DNA of 64,000 bases from JAPLDB01 sp964356415 (GTDB lineage: Bacteria; Bacteroidota; Bacteroidia; AKYH767-A; 2013-40CM-41-45), in assembly GCA_964356415.1 (NCBI GenBank), contig CAYHHK010000001.1, positions 1-64,000 of the forward strand, read 5' to 3'. The notes below the pieces were generated by a model. That model saw nothing but the letters and a program-made list of their open reading frames with translations. It did no database searches and was not told the origin of the DNA. Position 1 is the first letter of the stretch. Each line of letters opens with the position of its first letter. Below, in pieces: positions 17,221 to 26,157 of the stretch. The translations under genes and the position numbers were made by a program.

Positions 17221-18555
17221 TTATGTATGGATTTTATTTCGAATTCGGGTAAATAAGAATCCGGCTAATGGAATTGTAATGAATGTTATTCCTAAGAGAA
17301 TTCCTGCACCTGAAGCAGTGAATGCGCCAAAATAGGGAGCTAATTTTTGCATCATTACTGAAAAAGGAGTCTGCGAAAGTGTTTCAACTGCCTTTGAAAT
17401 GCCTGCTCCGATAAGTGCAATCCAGAAAACAAGTAGTGAGATATTGACAATCCAGAATCCGGTACTGATTCTTTTCTTCTTGCTTTCGAAAAGTGTTCCT
17501 TCCTGTTCTGCAATAAAGAAAAGTGATGCAAACAAAATCATTGAATTGATGCCGATCGTAGCACCCATGGCATGTGCAACTGTTATATGTGTACCATGTG
17601 TGTACAAATTGACAGCAGGGATGCTGATGGCGATAGCCAATGCAAGGTTCAGGAAAATCCAGATATCAGCAGCAGCCAGAAAGCGGTACGGAACGTGGTG
17701 AAAATTTTTCTGTGCCTCACTGACTGTTTTTTTCCAGTTCAACATGATATTGCCTAGTATCAGCAGTTCTGTCATGCTGACGATGTATCCGATATTTTTG
17801 ATGTAAGGAGAAGATGGTACGATATACGTGTGATGTCCCCAGTTGAACATCAGGTTGGTCAGGCCCAGGAAATAAAAAAAGAAGGTCAATGGTGAATGGG
17901 CAACTTTTTCATTTCCTGAAATTTTTGCCATGATAAAGAATGCCGTACCATACACCAGTTGATTCCAAGATCCGACAATTGCTCCCATGGATTTCCATTG
18001 AACGGTAATGTCGCGGATCATATTGTCCCTGAACCAGGGAATCATCCACAGGTACTGCTCGATCAATGTAAGAATGAAGAAGATAACGCCGGTGCTCCAC
18101 ATCCACACATAGACAGGGGCATGCTTTAATCCCGGTTTCAGTGTCTTAAAAAAATTGATGGCAAAGCAGATCCATGTTACAAGTATAGGTACCGACAGAA
18201 TGGGAGGAAATTCAAAATATTCACGCCCGCCAAACCTACCGGTAAGATAGCAAAAAATGATGCACGTTCCGGTGATGATAAACAGTACAAAATGGAACCA
18301 TACCAGTTTTTCACTCCATAATTTTTTTCCGGTAATAAGCTGAATGTAATAGTAAACACCACCCGCTGCAGCTGTAAATATCCAGGTAATGACCAGGGAA
18401 ACATGCAAGGGCCTTGTCCTGGTAAATGATAATGCCTCTTTTAAAAAATCAGGAAGGATGTATTGCAGTCCTCCAACAAGCCCGAAAATAAGTCCAAGTA
18501 TGAGAGAGAGCAATGCTGCATACAGGAAATAAAAAGCAACATTGTTTCTTTTCAT
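17221..18555 (-). CDS. NorB/CcoN-like heme-copper oxidase subunit I with altered metal ligands
   Basis: 444 residues, 12 predicted membrane helices, in the nitric-oxide-reductase/cbb3 branch of the heme-copper superfamily. Conserved are a low-spin heme histidine (H51 in RPLHVSL), the HH pair of the dinuclear site (H241-H242 in NWGHHTY) and the high-spin heme histidine (H328 in TVAHAM); the THG block at 319-321 also matches NorB. By my alignment to NorB of Pseudomonas (H207, E211, E215, H349) three key positions differ: the third FeB histidine is G191, the glutamates are G195 and Q199, and the second low-spin heme histidine is M330. So it may not be an ordinary NO reductase or oxidase. No NorC or CcoO partner is adjacent. 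It starts 14 bases after hpd, as the last gene of the hmgA-hpd operon. A sensor, an alternative NOR type, or an unknown oxidoreductase are all open. Confidence 0.7.
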   Translation of the reverse strand: MKRNNVAFYFLYAALLSLILGLIFGLVGGLQYILPDFLKEALSFTRTRPLHVSLVITWIFTAAAGGVYYYIQLITGKKLWSEKLVWFHFVLFIITGTCIIFCYLTGRFGGREYFEFPPILSVPILVTWICFAINFFKTLKPGLKHAPVYVWMWSTGVIFFILTLIEQYLWMIPWFRDNMIRDITVQWKSMGAIVGSWNQLVYGTAFFIMAKISGNEKVAHSPLTFFFYFLGLTNLMFNWGHHTYIVPSSPYIKNIGYIVSMTELLILGNIMLNWKKTVSEAQKNFHHVPYRFLAAADIWIFLNLALAIAISIPAVNLYTHGTHITVAHAMGATIGINSMILFASLFFIAEQEGTLFESKKKRISTGFWIVNISLLVFWIALIGAGISKAVETLSQTPFSVMMQKLAPYFGAFTASGAGILLGITFITIPLAGFLFTRIRNKIHT

Positions 18556-18569
18556 CGATGTAAATAACG

Positions 18570-19730
18570 TTAAAGTGTTCCTCTGCGGGCTTGTTCTGCT
18601 TCAATGCTTTCAAACAATGCTTTGAAGTTTCCTTTGCCGAATGATTTTGCTCCTTTGCGTTGAATAATCTCAAAGAATAACGTTGGTCGGTCTTCAACGG
18701 GTTTCGTAAAAATCTGAAGCAGATACCCTTCTTCATCACGGTCAACCATGATGCCAAGTAATTTTAGTTTTTCCATGTCCTCTTCAATTATTCCCACGCG
18801 CTCACGAACAGTGTCATAGTAATTTCCCGGAACATGTAAAAATTCTACGCCGCGGTTGCGCATTTCGGAAATGGTGTAAACAATGTCATCAGTTGCAACT
18901 GCAATATGCTGACATCCCGGGCCGTCATAAAAATTCAGGTATTCTTCTATCTGTGATTTTTTCTTTCCTGCAGCGGGCTCATTGATCGGAAACTTGATGT
19001 AGCCGTTGCCATTGCTCATAACCTTGCTCATTAAAGCGGTGTACTCGGTAGAAATGTCTTTGTCATCAAATGTTACCAGGTTGGCAAAGCCCATCACGGT
19101 GCCATAAAATTCAGCCCATTTATTCATGGCTCCCATTTCCACATTGCCAACCATGTGGTCTATGAATTTCAATCCTGTTGAAACAGGATTGTAGGATGAC
19201 TCATATTTTTCAAATCCGGGAAGGAAAATTCCCTTGTAATCTTTTCTCTCAATAAAAAAATGTACGGTATCTCCATAAGTATGAATTCCGGATCTGCGAA
19301 TGGTTCCGTCATTATCCTGAATGGTTTCGGGTTGCAGATAGGGTAAAGCCCCTCTTGATGTAGTTTGTTTAAATGCATCATAGGCGTCATTTACCCATAG
19401 CGCAATTACTTTTACCCCATCACCATGTTTATTTAAATGTTTTGCAATATCGCTGTCTTTATCAAAAGGAGTGGTAAGTATGAGTTTTATTTTGCCTTGC
19501 TGTAATACGTAGGATGTTCGGTCACGCATTCCGGTTTCTAAACCGGAGTATGCAAGGTCCTGAAAACCGAAGGCCGTTTTGTAATAATGCGCTGCCTGCT
19601 TTGCATTGCCAACATATAATTCTACATAGTCTGTGCCATTGATCGGTAGGAAATCCTGTGCTTTGTCAAATATTTTGGTTGACGCTGAATAGTTGTAGTT
19701 TTTTACTGAAGTTAAATCTGCAGCACCCAT
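18570..19730 (-). CDS. hpd: 4-hydroxyphenylpyruvate dioxygenase
   Basis: Turns 4-hydroxyphenylpyruvate, O2 into homogentisate and CO2, the committed step of tyrosine catabolism. 386 residues, the usual length, with two VOC-fold halves. The three Fe(II) ligands are visible: the His of FIDHMVGNVEMG (about residue 190), the His of GCQHIAVATDDI (about 274) and the Glu of LFFEIIQRKG (about 355). The C-terminal helix GKGNFKALFESIE closes the active site. Start ATG at 19730 is well placed, 22 bases after the hmgA stop. The enzyme needs O2, so this operon marks an aerobic capability beside the anaerobic indole cluster. Confidence 0.96.
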   Translation of the reverse strand: MGAADLTSVKNYNYSASTKIFDKAQDFLPINGTDYVELYVGNAKQAAHYYKTAFGFQDLAYSGLETGMRDRTSYVLQQGKIKLILTTPFDKDSDIAKHLNKHGDGVKVIALWVNDAYDAFKQTTSRGALPYLQPETIQDNDGTIRRSGIHTYGDTVHFFIERKDYKGIFLPGFEKYESSYNPVSTGLKFIDHMVGNVEMGAMNKWAEFYGTVMGFANLVTFDDKDISTEYTALMSKVMSNGNGYIKFPINEPAAGKKKSQIEEYLNFYDGPGCQHIAVATDDIVYTISEMRNRGVEFLHVPGNYYDTVRERVGIIEEDMEKLKLLGIMVDRDEEGYLLQIFTKPVEDRPTLFFEIIQRKGAKSFGKGNFKALFESIEAEQARRGTL

Positions 19731-19752
19731 TTGGTTATTTATTTTTGATATT

Positions 19753-20937
19753 TTATGAATTAACTTCTATTTTATTTTCTTCTTTTCCTTTCCATGAAAG
19801 ATAGTATTCCGGTAATTCGAGTTCCAGGGCCGTTTCGGTAATCATTACCGGATTAAACGGATCAATCATTACTGCCAGTTCATTGGTTTCTTTTTTTCCA
19901 ATGCTTCTTTCAATGGCTCCCGGATGCGGGCCATGTGGAATTCCGGCAGGGTGAAGCGTAAGCTGACCTGGCTGGATATTGTTGCGACTCATGAAATCAC
20001 CTTCTACGTAATAGAGAATTTCATCTGAGTCAATATTGCTATGGTGATAAGGAGCAGGGATGGCTTCAGGATGATAATCATACATCCTCGGAACGAATGA
20101 ACACACAACAAAATTCCTTCCTTCAAATGTCTGGTGAATAGGAGGAGGCATGTGAATACGACCTGTAAGCGGTTCAAAGTTATTGATGTTAAATGCAAGC
20201 GGGAAATGATATCCATCCCAACCAACAACATCAAATGGATGGTTTTGGTAAACATATGGAAAGATGGTGCCTTTCTTTTTGATCATCACTGAAAACTCAC
20301 CGGTTTCATCATGCGTTTCCAGATTCTCCGGAATTTTGATATCTCTTTCACAGAATGGTGAATGTTCCAGCATTTGTCCGAAGTCATTGCGATATCTTCT
20401 TGGTGTTGTAATAGGCCCATGCGATTCAATGAATAGAAAGCGGTTGTCAGTAGAATCGAGTTCAAGTTTGTACACTGTTCCCCTGGGAATAAGCAGATAG
20501 TCTCCATATTCAAATGGAATAGCGCCGAACATGGTTTTCAAAGTGCCTGATCCTTTGTGGATAAAAATCATTTCATCAGCGTCAGCATTTTTGAAAAAAT
20601 AGGAAGCTGTTGAAGAAGGCGCAGCCAGACCAATCTGCATGTCGCTGTTTATAAAAAGAGTTTTCCTGCTTTTGATATAATCTTCTTCAGCCGGAATCTC
20701 AAAGCCTTGGAAACTCAGGTTTCGCATGTTGTTATCATCTGCAATTTTCGGCTGAACGGAATGGGGTTTTCCAACCTGCCTCACCTGTGTTGGAGGGAAT
20801 AAATGATAAACAAGTGAACTAAGGCCACTGAATCCTTGAGTTCCAACTAATTCTTCCTGATAAAGTTCACCATTATTTTTACGGTATGCAGTATGACGTT
20901 TTGAAGGAATTTTACCGGAGCGCTGATAGAATGGCAT
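19753..20937 (-). CDS. hmgA: Homogentisate 1,2-dioxygenase
   Basis: Opens the homogentisate ring with O2 to give maleylacetoacetate. The longest frame reaches 21171, but the ATG at 20937 (MPFYQRSGKIPSKRH) is where the family begins and gives 394 residues, the normal length for the Bacteroidota type. Signature blocks are PPPIHQTFEGRNFVVCSFVP, then HHSNIDSDEILYYVEGDF with iron-site His and acidic residues, and IPHGPHPGAIE near the C-terminus. The extra 78 residues in the longer frame run over a regulatory palindrome (21014-21025) and do not look protein-like. It is the first gene of the hmgA-hpd-NorB-like operon. Fumarylacetoacetase is not in the window. Confidence 0.94.
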   Translation of the reverse strand: MPFYQRSGKIPSKRHTAYRKNNGELYQEELVGTQGFSGLSSLVYHLFPPTQVRQVGKPHSVQPKIADDNNMRNLSFQGFEIPAEEDYIKSRKTLFINSDMQIGLAAPSSTASYFFKNADADEMIFIHKGSGTLKTMFGAIPFEYGDYLLIPRGTVYKLELDSTDNRFLFIESHGPITTPRRYRNDFGQMLEHSPFCERDIKIPENLETHDETGEFSVMIKKKGTIFPYVYQNHPFDVVGWDGYHFPLAFNINNFEPLTGRIHMPPPIHQTFEGRNFVVCSFVPRMYDYHPEAIPAPYHHSNIDSDEILYYVEGDFMSRNNIQPGQLTLHPAGIPHGPHPGAIERSIGKKETNELAVMIDPFNPVMITETALELELPEYYLSWKGKEENKIEVNS

Positions 20938-21013
20938 TACAGGTTGGTTTTTAAATTTTTCCAAATTAACTTCGTTGAATGGATATAAAACATGATTATT
21001 GTCAATTATTTGA

Positions 21014-21025
21014 TGATAAATGTCA
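21014..21025. promoter_or_regulatory. Probable Crp/Fnr-family operator in the divergent hmgA promoter region
   Basis: TGATAAATGTCA is one base from the perfect TGAC-N4-GTCA palindrome. It lies 77 bases before the hmgA start (minus strand) and 49 bases before the plus-strand gene at 21074, so it could serve either or both. Its position inside the over-long hmgA frame supports the shorter hmgA start. Confidence 0.42.
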
Positions 21026-21073
21026 TCTTTTGGGGATCTCTGGAATGATAGTTTTAAAAACTTGTAAAATTGA

Positions 21074-22690
21074 ATGAAAGGAAACATTAATAGCCTGATT
21101 AAAAAACTTGGACTGCTTTGCAATCGGTTTGATGAAGGCAGCAGGATTGAAAAATCTACATGTCTGGACACGCTGGCTGAAATGCATTTGAGTGGCTTGA
21201 AGACGCTTGTTAATTATTCGCAAACGTTGCTTTTTCTATGTGCTTATCCGGGTGATGCCGATTTGCTTTCAAAAGCAGAGCGAGAATTAGCGAGGTTAAC
21301 AAGCATCCTCAAAAAGAATAAAATAAAATTTGAAAAGGAACTTATTAATTCCGGCCTTCCTTTTACAAAATACGCTTCTTCATTTTCTCATGACTTTTTG
21401 CGGTGGTTGATTGAAAAGCCTGAATTGAAGATAGATATTGATCGTTTTGAAAATACAAGTTTTACGTTAAATGAAGTTTTGAAATTGACGCTTCCATCAA
21501 TGGAAAAAAGCGAAACAACTGCAGGACTCAGAGACGCCGATTTGCTTGACGTGCTTTTAGTAAAGAAGCAAAACCGCATTTCATTTATCATGAATGAGCT
21601 TACAAAATTAAATGAGACGCCATACATTAAAGATCATTTTTTTGACGGACTGGGGTTGTATACAAGTTTTACAAGTGAGAGTAAAGATTTTTCATTGCTC
21701 TATAACCGGTTACCAATACGTTATTCCTATTTTCACAGTGATTTATCTAAGTCTTTTGACCACAGGAAATTGTTTGATAGCATGTTACCTGAACCTGAAT
21801 CATTGAGTGCCGCTCAATTGAAAATGGCCGTTGCAGTCGTGAAGAATTCTATGGCACTCACCGATAGGGAGACAGATCCTGTCACTTATATGGATCCCCG
21901 TTCTTTCAGACTGTACCATTTGGAGCGGGGAATTTCTGTAGCGATCTATGGAATGGTTCCCGGACGGCAGCTTCCGTTGGAATCCTATGTGGGATATACA
22001 TTGTTCAAGAATGGATTCCCTGCAGCTTACGGAGGAAGTTGGGTGTTTGGTGAAAGCGCAAATTTCGGCATCAATATTTTTGAATCTTTCAGGGGAGGGG
22101 AGTCTGGTTACATGATGTGCCAGTTGTTGCGGGTATTCATTCAGGTTTTTGATATCAGCTACTTTGAGGTGGAACCATATCAATTCGGATTGGATAATCC
22201 TGAAGGAATTGCTTCAGGAGCTTTTTGGTTTTATTACAGGTATGGCTTCAGACCTTCAGATAAAAGGCTCTCCACTATTGCAGAAATGGAGTACGGTAAA
22301 ATTAGCAGGAGCCGTGATTACCGTACGAAGAAGGAGGTTTTAATCCGGTTTACTGAGAGTACTATGGTTCTTCAGTTAGGTAAGAAAAATCCAGCTAAAG
22401 TTCCTGACATTAGTTCCAAAGTAATCAAGACCATTCAACAGGTTTACAATGGAGACCGTTTAAAAGCTTCACAAGAGTCAGTGCTAAAGTTTAGAAAGAA
22501 GTCCGGCTTGGTTGAACGTCTTAATAATTCTGAAAAACAGGTATTGCAGGAGGTTGCTTTATGGGCTGAGGCTTTTCATTTAGATGAAATAGATAAGTTG
22601 AAATTATTAAAGCAAATGATCAGTACCAAGCCAGTTAACTTGTATAAATACCAGGAATTGCTCCTGCGGTTTTTCGGCGTAGAAAAATGA
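21074..22690 (+). CDS. Conserved protein of unknown function with a GNAT-like C-terminal half
   Basis: A 538-residue soluble protein with no signal peptide. I do not recognise a named family. The N-terminal ~210 residues are helical. From about 270 on, a mixed alpha/beta part has segments that resemble N-acyltransferases: a strand pair with GGSWVFGESANFGIN and, further on, GIASGAFWFYYRYGFRPSD, close to the GNAT ending where a Tyr lies before GF. The stretch after it (EYGKISRSRDYRTKKEVL) is charged. Codon use does not differ visibly from its neighbours. It is read away from hmgA and shares the 136-base divergent region. Its stop is followed by a strong terminator hairpin, so it appears to be a single-gene unit. 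Confidence 0.6.
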   Translation: MKGNINSLIKKLGLLCNRFDEGSRIEKSTCLDTLAEMHLSGLKTLVNYSQTLLFLCAYPGDADLLSKAERELARLTSILKKNKIKFEKELINSGLPFTKYASSFSHDFLRWLIEKPELKIDIDRFENTSFTLNEVLKLTLPSMEKSETTAGLRDADLLDVLLVKKQNRISFIMNELTKLNETPYIKDHFFDGLGLYTSFTSESKDFSLLYNRLPIRYSYFHSDLSKSFDHRKLFDSMLPEPESLSAAQLKMAVAVVKNSMALTDRETDPVTYMDPRSFRLYHLERGISVAIYGMVPGRQLPLESYVGYTLFKNGFPAAYGGSWVFGESANFGINIFESFRGGESGYMMCQLLRVFIQVFDISYFEVEPYQFGLDNPEGIASGAFWFYYRYGFRPSDKRLSTIAEMEYGKISRSRDYRTKKEVLIRFTESTMVLQLGKKNPAKVPDISSKVIKTIQQVYNGDRLKASQESVLKFRKKSGLVERLNNSEKQVLQEVALWAEAFHLDEIDKLKLLKQMISTKPVNLYKYQELLLRFFGVEK

Positions 22691-22791
22691 AATGCTAGGA
22701 TGCTATTTAAGTTGATAAAATTCTTATTGCCTTGCACTTATTTATGCAAAGGAAATTTACGCAGGTTAGCTTCGGAAATTCTGAACATATA

Positions 22792-22850
22792 TTGCCACAG
22801 ATTCACAGATTAGATTTTCTGACTGCACTAAATCTGTTATTCTGTGGCAA
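22792..22850 (+). terminator. Rho-independent terminator after the unknown gene
   Basis: Two 20-base arms (22792-22811 and 22831-22850) pair with only two mismatches around a 19-base loop. The right arm is followed by a C and six T residues, the classic U-tract for plus-strand transcription coming from 21074-22690. The gene on the other strand (22955-23605) ends in the same gap, so the hairpin may act in both directions. The T-run only favours the plus strand. Confidence 0.75.
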
Positions 22851-22954
22851 CTTTTTTATGAGTTACACCGAAACTGTTTCCCTAAATGAATTTATTTGTG
22901 GGGATTAGTGAAATTCGAGGCAAGTATTCTTGTCCTGGCTGGGTAATTCATTTT

Positions 22955-23605
22955 TCAGGCTTTAAACATTTTCAAGCTGTTCCAATCCACTCCGATCCTG
23001 AAAGTCTGATAGAGACGCCCATCATAAAGTGATCCACCATAATGATTGGTTGCAGAGTGTAAAATACCGGAAGGGTATGCTACCATGCGATTGTATCTGT
23101 AACCAACACGATCAATCTCAACCCACTTTTTTCTGTTCTTGCTTTCTATTTCAAATTGTTCTCTGAGTGCTGATATGCTCATCTTGAATTCCTTAGCTGT
23201 TTTTACATTGGGAGGATCGCAAAGCTTTGTCTGTTTGTGCATCCAGAGTGAAGTGCCACAGTCGAAAGGCAGATCCGGTGTGAGGTATATAACCACTGTG
23301 ATGTCGTTGTAAGGTGTATCAGAATGCACTCCCGGAACTTCTTTCTTTTTTCCTGCAGAAAGGCCCTGATAGAAAACGCCGTTCTCATCCGTTGGATCAG
23401 TATCCCAACGCGTAATTTTAATGCCAATTATTTTTTCAAGTTTTAATTTTATTCCGGGTTCATGATAAACGGTTTTACTTCGGAGCCCCGTATAAAATCT
23501 TGGCTCATAATAATCCGCTTTCATAGCTTCCCGGTAAACTTTTCCGGGATCTGAGTAAAAATTATCTTTTGCAAGGACGAACCTTTTGTAATGTATTTGA
23601 TCCAT
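22955..23605 (-). CDS. 2OG-Fe(II) oxygenase-like protein (DUF6445-type)
   Basis: 216 residues starting at the ATG at 23605; the frame continues to a TTG at 23632, which seems less likely. The layout matches my memory of DUF6445, a double-stranded beta-helix family related to 2-oxoglutarate/Fe(II) oxygenases. The metal motif is seen as VHSDTPYNDITVVIYL (His and Asp two apart) and a distal His in GILHSATNHYGG, with a 2-oxoglutarate-type Arg in RLYQTFRIGVDW. It has no signal peptide. The substrate cannot be predicted. It stands alone between a terminator and a hemerythrin gene. Confidence 0.65.
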   Translation of the reverse strand: MDQIHYKRFVLAKDNFYSDPGKVYREAMKADYYEPRFYTGLRSKTVYHEPGIKLKLEKIIGIKITRWDTDPTDENGVFYQGLSAGKKKEVPGVHSDTPYNDITVVIYLTPDLPFDCGTSLWMHKQTKLCDPPNVKTAKEFKMSISALREQFEIESKNRKKWVEIDRVGYRYNRMVAYPSGILHSATNHYGGSLYDGRLYQTFRIGVDWNSLKMFKA

Positions 23606-23669
23606 AGCCGGTATAATATTTTGGAAGTGCAATTTATTGGTTTAGCGTCAATACAAATTGCATAGTCTG

Positions 23670-24209
23670 CTATTTCAATACTATTTTATTTCTCAAAGAG
23701 CCGATGAGATCCTCTAACTCTTCTTTTAATTTATCTCCCAATTCCCTGTCGCAATCCTGAAAACGGTGATTTATTTTATCAAGCTCATCATCAGTAAAAA
23801 GTGTTTCAGCTATTTGAAAAACTTCATCATTTTCGACCGCAATGTGGTCCAGTAAAGACTCAACGTATTTTTCAAGTTCAGCCTGCGCCTCAGAATACTT
23901 TCGATTATTAAGACTTTTCTCAATGTTCAGGATATGTTCACGGAAGTCCTCATGATTATCAAGCATTTCCTTAAGCATTCCGCCTCCAAGCAATTCGTTT
24001 TTTTTATCCATTTCAGGAAATAGTATTTCTTCTTCTTTGTGGTGATGAAACTGATCGGCATATAGGCGAAAAAATTTAATAAGTTGATGTATCGTTCTTT
24101 CGTATTCTTCATCATCCTTCCCAATTAGGGATGATGCCCAGTTTACAACATCCAGTGAATTAACAATAATATTGTGTTCATCGTAAAGCATTTTAATTGC
24201 ATTGTTCAT
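23670..24209 (-). CDS. Hemerythrin-like (HHE cation-binding) protein
   Basis: 179 residues forming a four-helix HHE bundle. The iron ligands are visible as His in YDEHNIIVNSLDVV, HHHKEEEILFPEMDKK (His with E two turns on) and LLDHIAVENDEVFQ. Such proteins bind O2 or NO or protect iron-sulfur clusters (as in RIC/YtfE). The start at 24209 is 62 bases past the end of the aminotransferase gene, in the same direction, so it may form the tail of the large indole-cluster unit. An O2/NO-protection role for the ferredoxin-dependent enzymes upstream is plausible but not shown. Confidence 0.8.
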   Translation of the reverse strand: MNNAIKMLYDEHNIIVNSLDVVNWASSLIGKDDEEYERTIHQLIKFFRLYADQFHHHKEEEILFPEMDKKNELLGGGMLKEMLDNHEDFREHILNIEKSLNNRKYSEAQAELEKYVESLLDHIAVENDEVFQIAETLFTDDELDKINHRFQDCDRELGDKLKEELEDLIGSLRNKIVLK

Positions 24210-24271
24210 TTTTATTTTTGTTTAATATTTTTTAGTGCTTGAAGTTCTGTACAACATGGCTATTGATTGCA

Positions 24272-25276
24272 TTATGAAATGCATTTAATTATTTTTTTGC
24301 GGAGATTCATATTGCCCATTGATATCCGTAATGACTTCCCCTGTCCGAAAACCTTTAAGTTACAAATTAGCAAACCATTTTCAATAAACTTTCCAAACAG
24401 TTTTTCTTTCACTTCCTCGGAGTTGAAATAAAGGTAAAGAAAATTGGCTTGTGAAGGAATAACATTAAATCCGGATTGTTTTAGCTTTTTATATAGGTAA
24501 TCCCGCTCTTTCGAATTTTGTATTACACAGGAAGACATATATTTATTGTCATTTAATGCTGCTATTGCCGCATTTTCCGCAAGCGAATTCATAAAAAACG
24601 GGATGCGGTTTTTCTTTAAAGCAGCAGCCATTTCCGAACTCATTATTCCATAACCAATTCTAAGTCCTGCCAGCCCATATATTTTGGAGAATGTCCGTAA
24701 AATGATAAGGTTTGGATGTTTTGCAAGGAGAGAGGGGGAATTAGGGAATGATTTGTCAGTAACGTATTCACAATATGCCTCATCAATTACCACGATAATG
24801 TTTTCAGGAATGTTGCTCAAAAGATTTACCAGTTGCTGGTGAGATATAATTGTTCCGGTTGGATTGTTGGGGTTTGCTATAAAGATGACGTTTGTATTTT
24901 CCGTTATGAGCGGGAATATATTATTGATGTCGCAAACAAAATTGCGCTGTCTGGACAGAAGATATTTTCTTCGATAAGTGGCGGCGAGTTGCTCATAGGC
25001 AATGAAACTGCGTTCAAATATTATAATTTCGCCGTCGGGATCAACAAAAGTTTGAATTATTCCATCAATCAGTCTTACTGAGCCTGCACCAAGAACAATA
25101 TTTTCCGGCTTGACGCAGAGAAGATTTGCTAATTTTTCCTCCAGTTTCACCGGAAGAGAGGGATATAAATGGATGTATTTTAATTCTTTTTTTATGGCTA
25201 GTTGCACCTTTGGGGAGCATCCATAGAAATTTTCATTCGCATTTAGGCGAACCGGTTGTGATCTATTATTTTTCAT
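24272..25276 (-). CDS. HisC-like class I/II aminotransferase, probable tryptophan/aromatic transaminase
   Basis: A PLP-dependent aminotransferase, 334 residues from the ATG at 25276 (the longer frame to 25372 overlaps the previous gene by 107 bases; this start overlaps by 11). It is closest to histidinol-phosphate aminotransferases. Landmarks are LNANENFYGC near the N-terminus, NPNNPTG (PLP phosphate/ring), DEAYCEY (Asp contacting the pyridine N) and FSKIYGLAGLRIGYG with the PLP lysine. Members in the HisC group often act on aromatic amino acids. Being the last gene of the indole cluster, next to an indolepyruvate oxidoreductase, it probably converts tryptophan to indolepyruvate. If so it feeds the pathway; a histidine biosynthetic role cannot be excluded, but no his gene is near. 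Confidence 0.75.
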   Translation of the reverse strand: MKNNRSQPVRLNANENFYGCSPKVQLAIKKELKYIHLYPSLPVKLEEKLANLLCVKPENIVLGAGSVRLIDGIIQTFVDPDGEIIIFERSFIAYEQLAATYRRKYLLSRQRNFVCDINNIFPLITENTNVIFIANPNNPTGTIISHQQLVNLLSNIPENIIVVIDEAYCEYVTDKSFPNSPSLLAKHPNLIILRTFSKIYGLAGLRIGYGIMSSEMAAALKKNRIPFFMNSLAENAAIAALNDNKYMSSCVIQNSKERDYLYKKLKQSGFNVIPSQANFLYLYFNSEEVKEKLFGKFIENGLLICNLKVFGQGKSLRISMGNMNLRKKIIKCIS

Positions 25277-26156
25277 TAGGAAAATGGTCTTCAAGAATTC
25301 CTTTGCTGATGTTGTATAGGGCTTCTTTTCGATACCAGGCTGTAGCGCGTATGTCGGAAATTGGTGAAGCATAACTTAAGATCAATTCGGCAAATCTCGC
25401 AATGTCATGGTCTGAAATTTTAAAAATATTTTTTCCAAGCAAGAACTGGCACGCTGATTCTGTGAATCGAATGGTTGGAGCTGAAGCACCGATTGCAATT
25501 CCGGCACTGATAATATTTCCATCATTTTCTGTTTGTATGTGATATGCAATGGAAACAACTGAACATTCCATAGATTTTCGGGTGCCGATTTTTAAAAATC
25601 GGGAGAATATTTTCTTTGTCTTAGTGTGATTTTCGGGAAGAGAAATTAAGTATAGTAATTCCTGCGTTCGTAGGGCAGTTGACCGGACACCTGTAAAAAA
25701 AGCATGAACAGGAATTCTCCGTTTTGTATTATCTGCACTCAGGATTTCACAGGTTGCTCCCAAGGCCATTAAAGCACAGGAAATATCTCCGGAAGGTGAA
25801 GCTGTGCATAAATTACCTCCAATTGTTGCCACCTGCCTGATTTGTGTGGATGCAAGATTGAATGCTGCCTCATGCAGGGTATTGAAATTAATTTTTATTT
25901 CTTCGTTTGTAAGAATATTTTGTGCAGTGACGCCGGCTCCAAGATTTAATATTCGTAATTTTCTTTTTATTTTGGTAAAACCCTGATCTTCCATATTTGC
26001 AAGGTTTATTACGGTAAGGTTCTCAATCGGATTTCTTTTCAGGTCCAAAAGAAGATCAGTATATCCCGCTCCGAACCTGAAGTTTTTATTCTTCAGGCCC
26101 TTAATGGCTGAAAGAAGTTCTTTCTTCGTACCGGGATTAATAATTTCAAAATTCAT
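25266..26156 (-). CDS. FAD-binding subunit of molybdenum hydroxylase A (xanthine dehydrogenase family)
   Basis: 296 residues of the CoxM/FAD subunit type. It carries FRFGAGYTDLLLDLKR near the N-terminus for FAD, then ATIGGNLCTASPSGD with the flavin contact, and the C-terminal CO-dehydrogenase flavoprotein domain. Unlike the second FAD subunit in this window, it lacks the cysteine insertion for an extra [4Fe-4S]. It takes electrons from the [2Fe-2S] subunit and passes them to NAD+ or another acceptor. It is packed 1 base after the Mo subunit. As part of enzyme A it is the likely C2 hydroxylase of indole-3-acetate. Confidence 0.9.
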   Translation of the reverse strand: MNFEIINPGTKKELLSAIKGLKNKNFRFGAGYTDLLLDLKRNPIENLTVINLANMEDQGFTKIKRKLRILNLGAGVTAQNILTNEEIKINFNTLHEAAFNLASTQIRQVATIGGNLCTASPSGDISCALMALGATCEILSADNTKRRIPVHAFFTGVRSTALRTQELLYLISLPENHTKTKKIFSRFLKIGTRKSMECSVVSIAYHIQTENDGNIISAGIAIGASAPTIRFTESACQFLLGKNIFKISDHDIARFAELILSYASPISDIRATAWYRKEALYNISKGILEDHFPNEK

Positions 26157-26157
26157 T

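Noticed and set aside
20938..21171. Longer form of homogentisate dioxygenase starting at 21171
   Set aside because: The first 78 residues do not look like the family, overlap the plus-strand gene start at 21074, and run over a likely operator. The ATG at 20937 gives normal length.
24272..25276. HisC of histidine biosynthesis
   Set aside because: No other his gene is near and the operon is indole-related; the sequence group alone cannot separate histidinol-phosphate from aromatic transaminases, so the call was left as probable.
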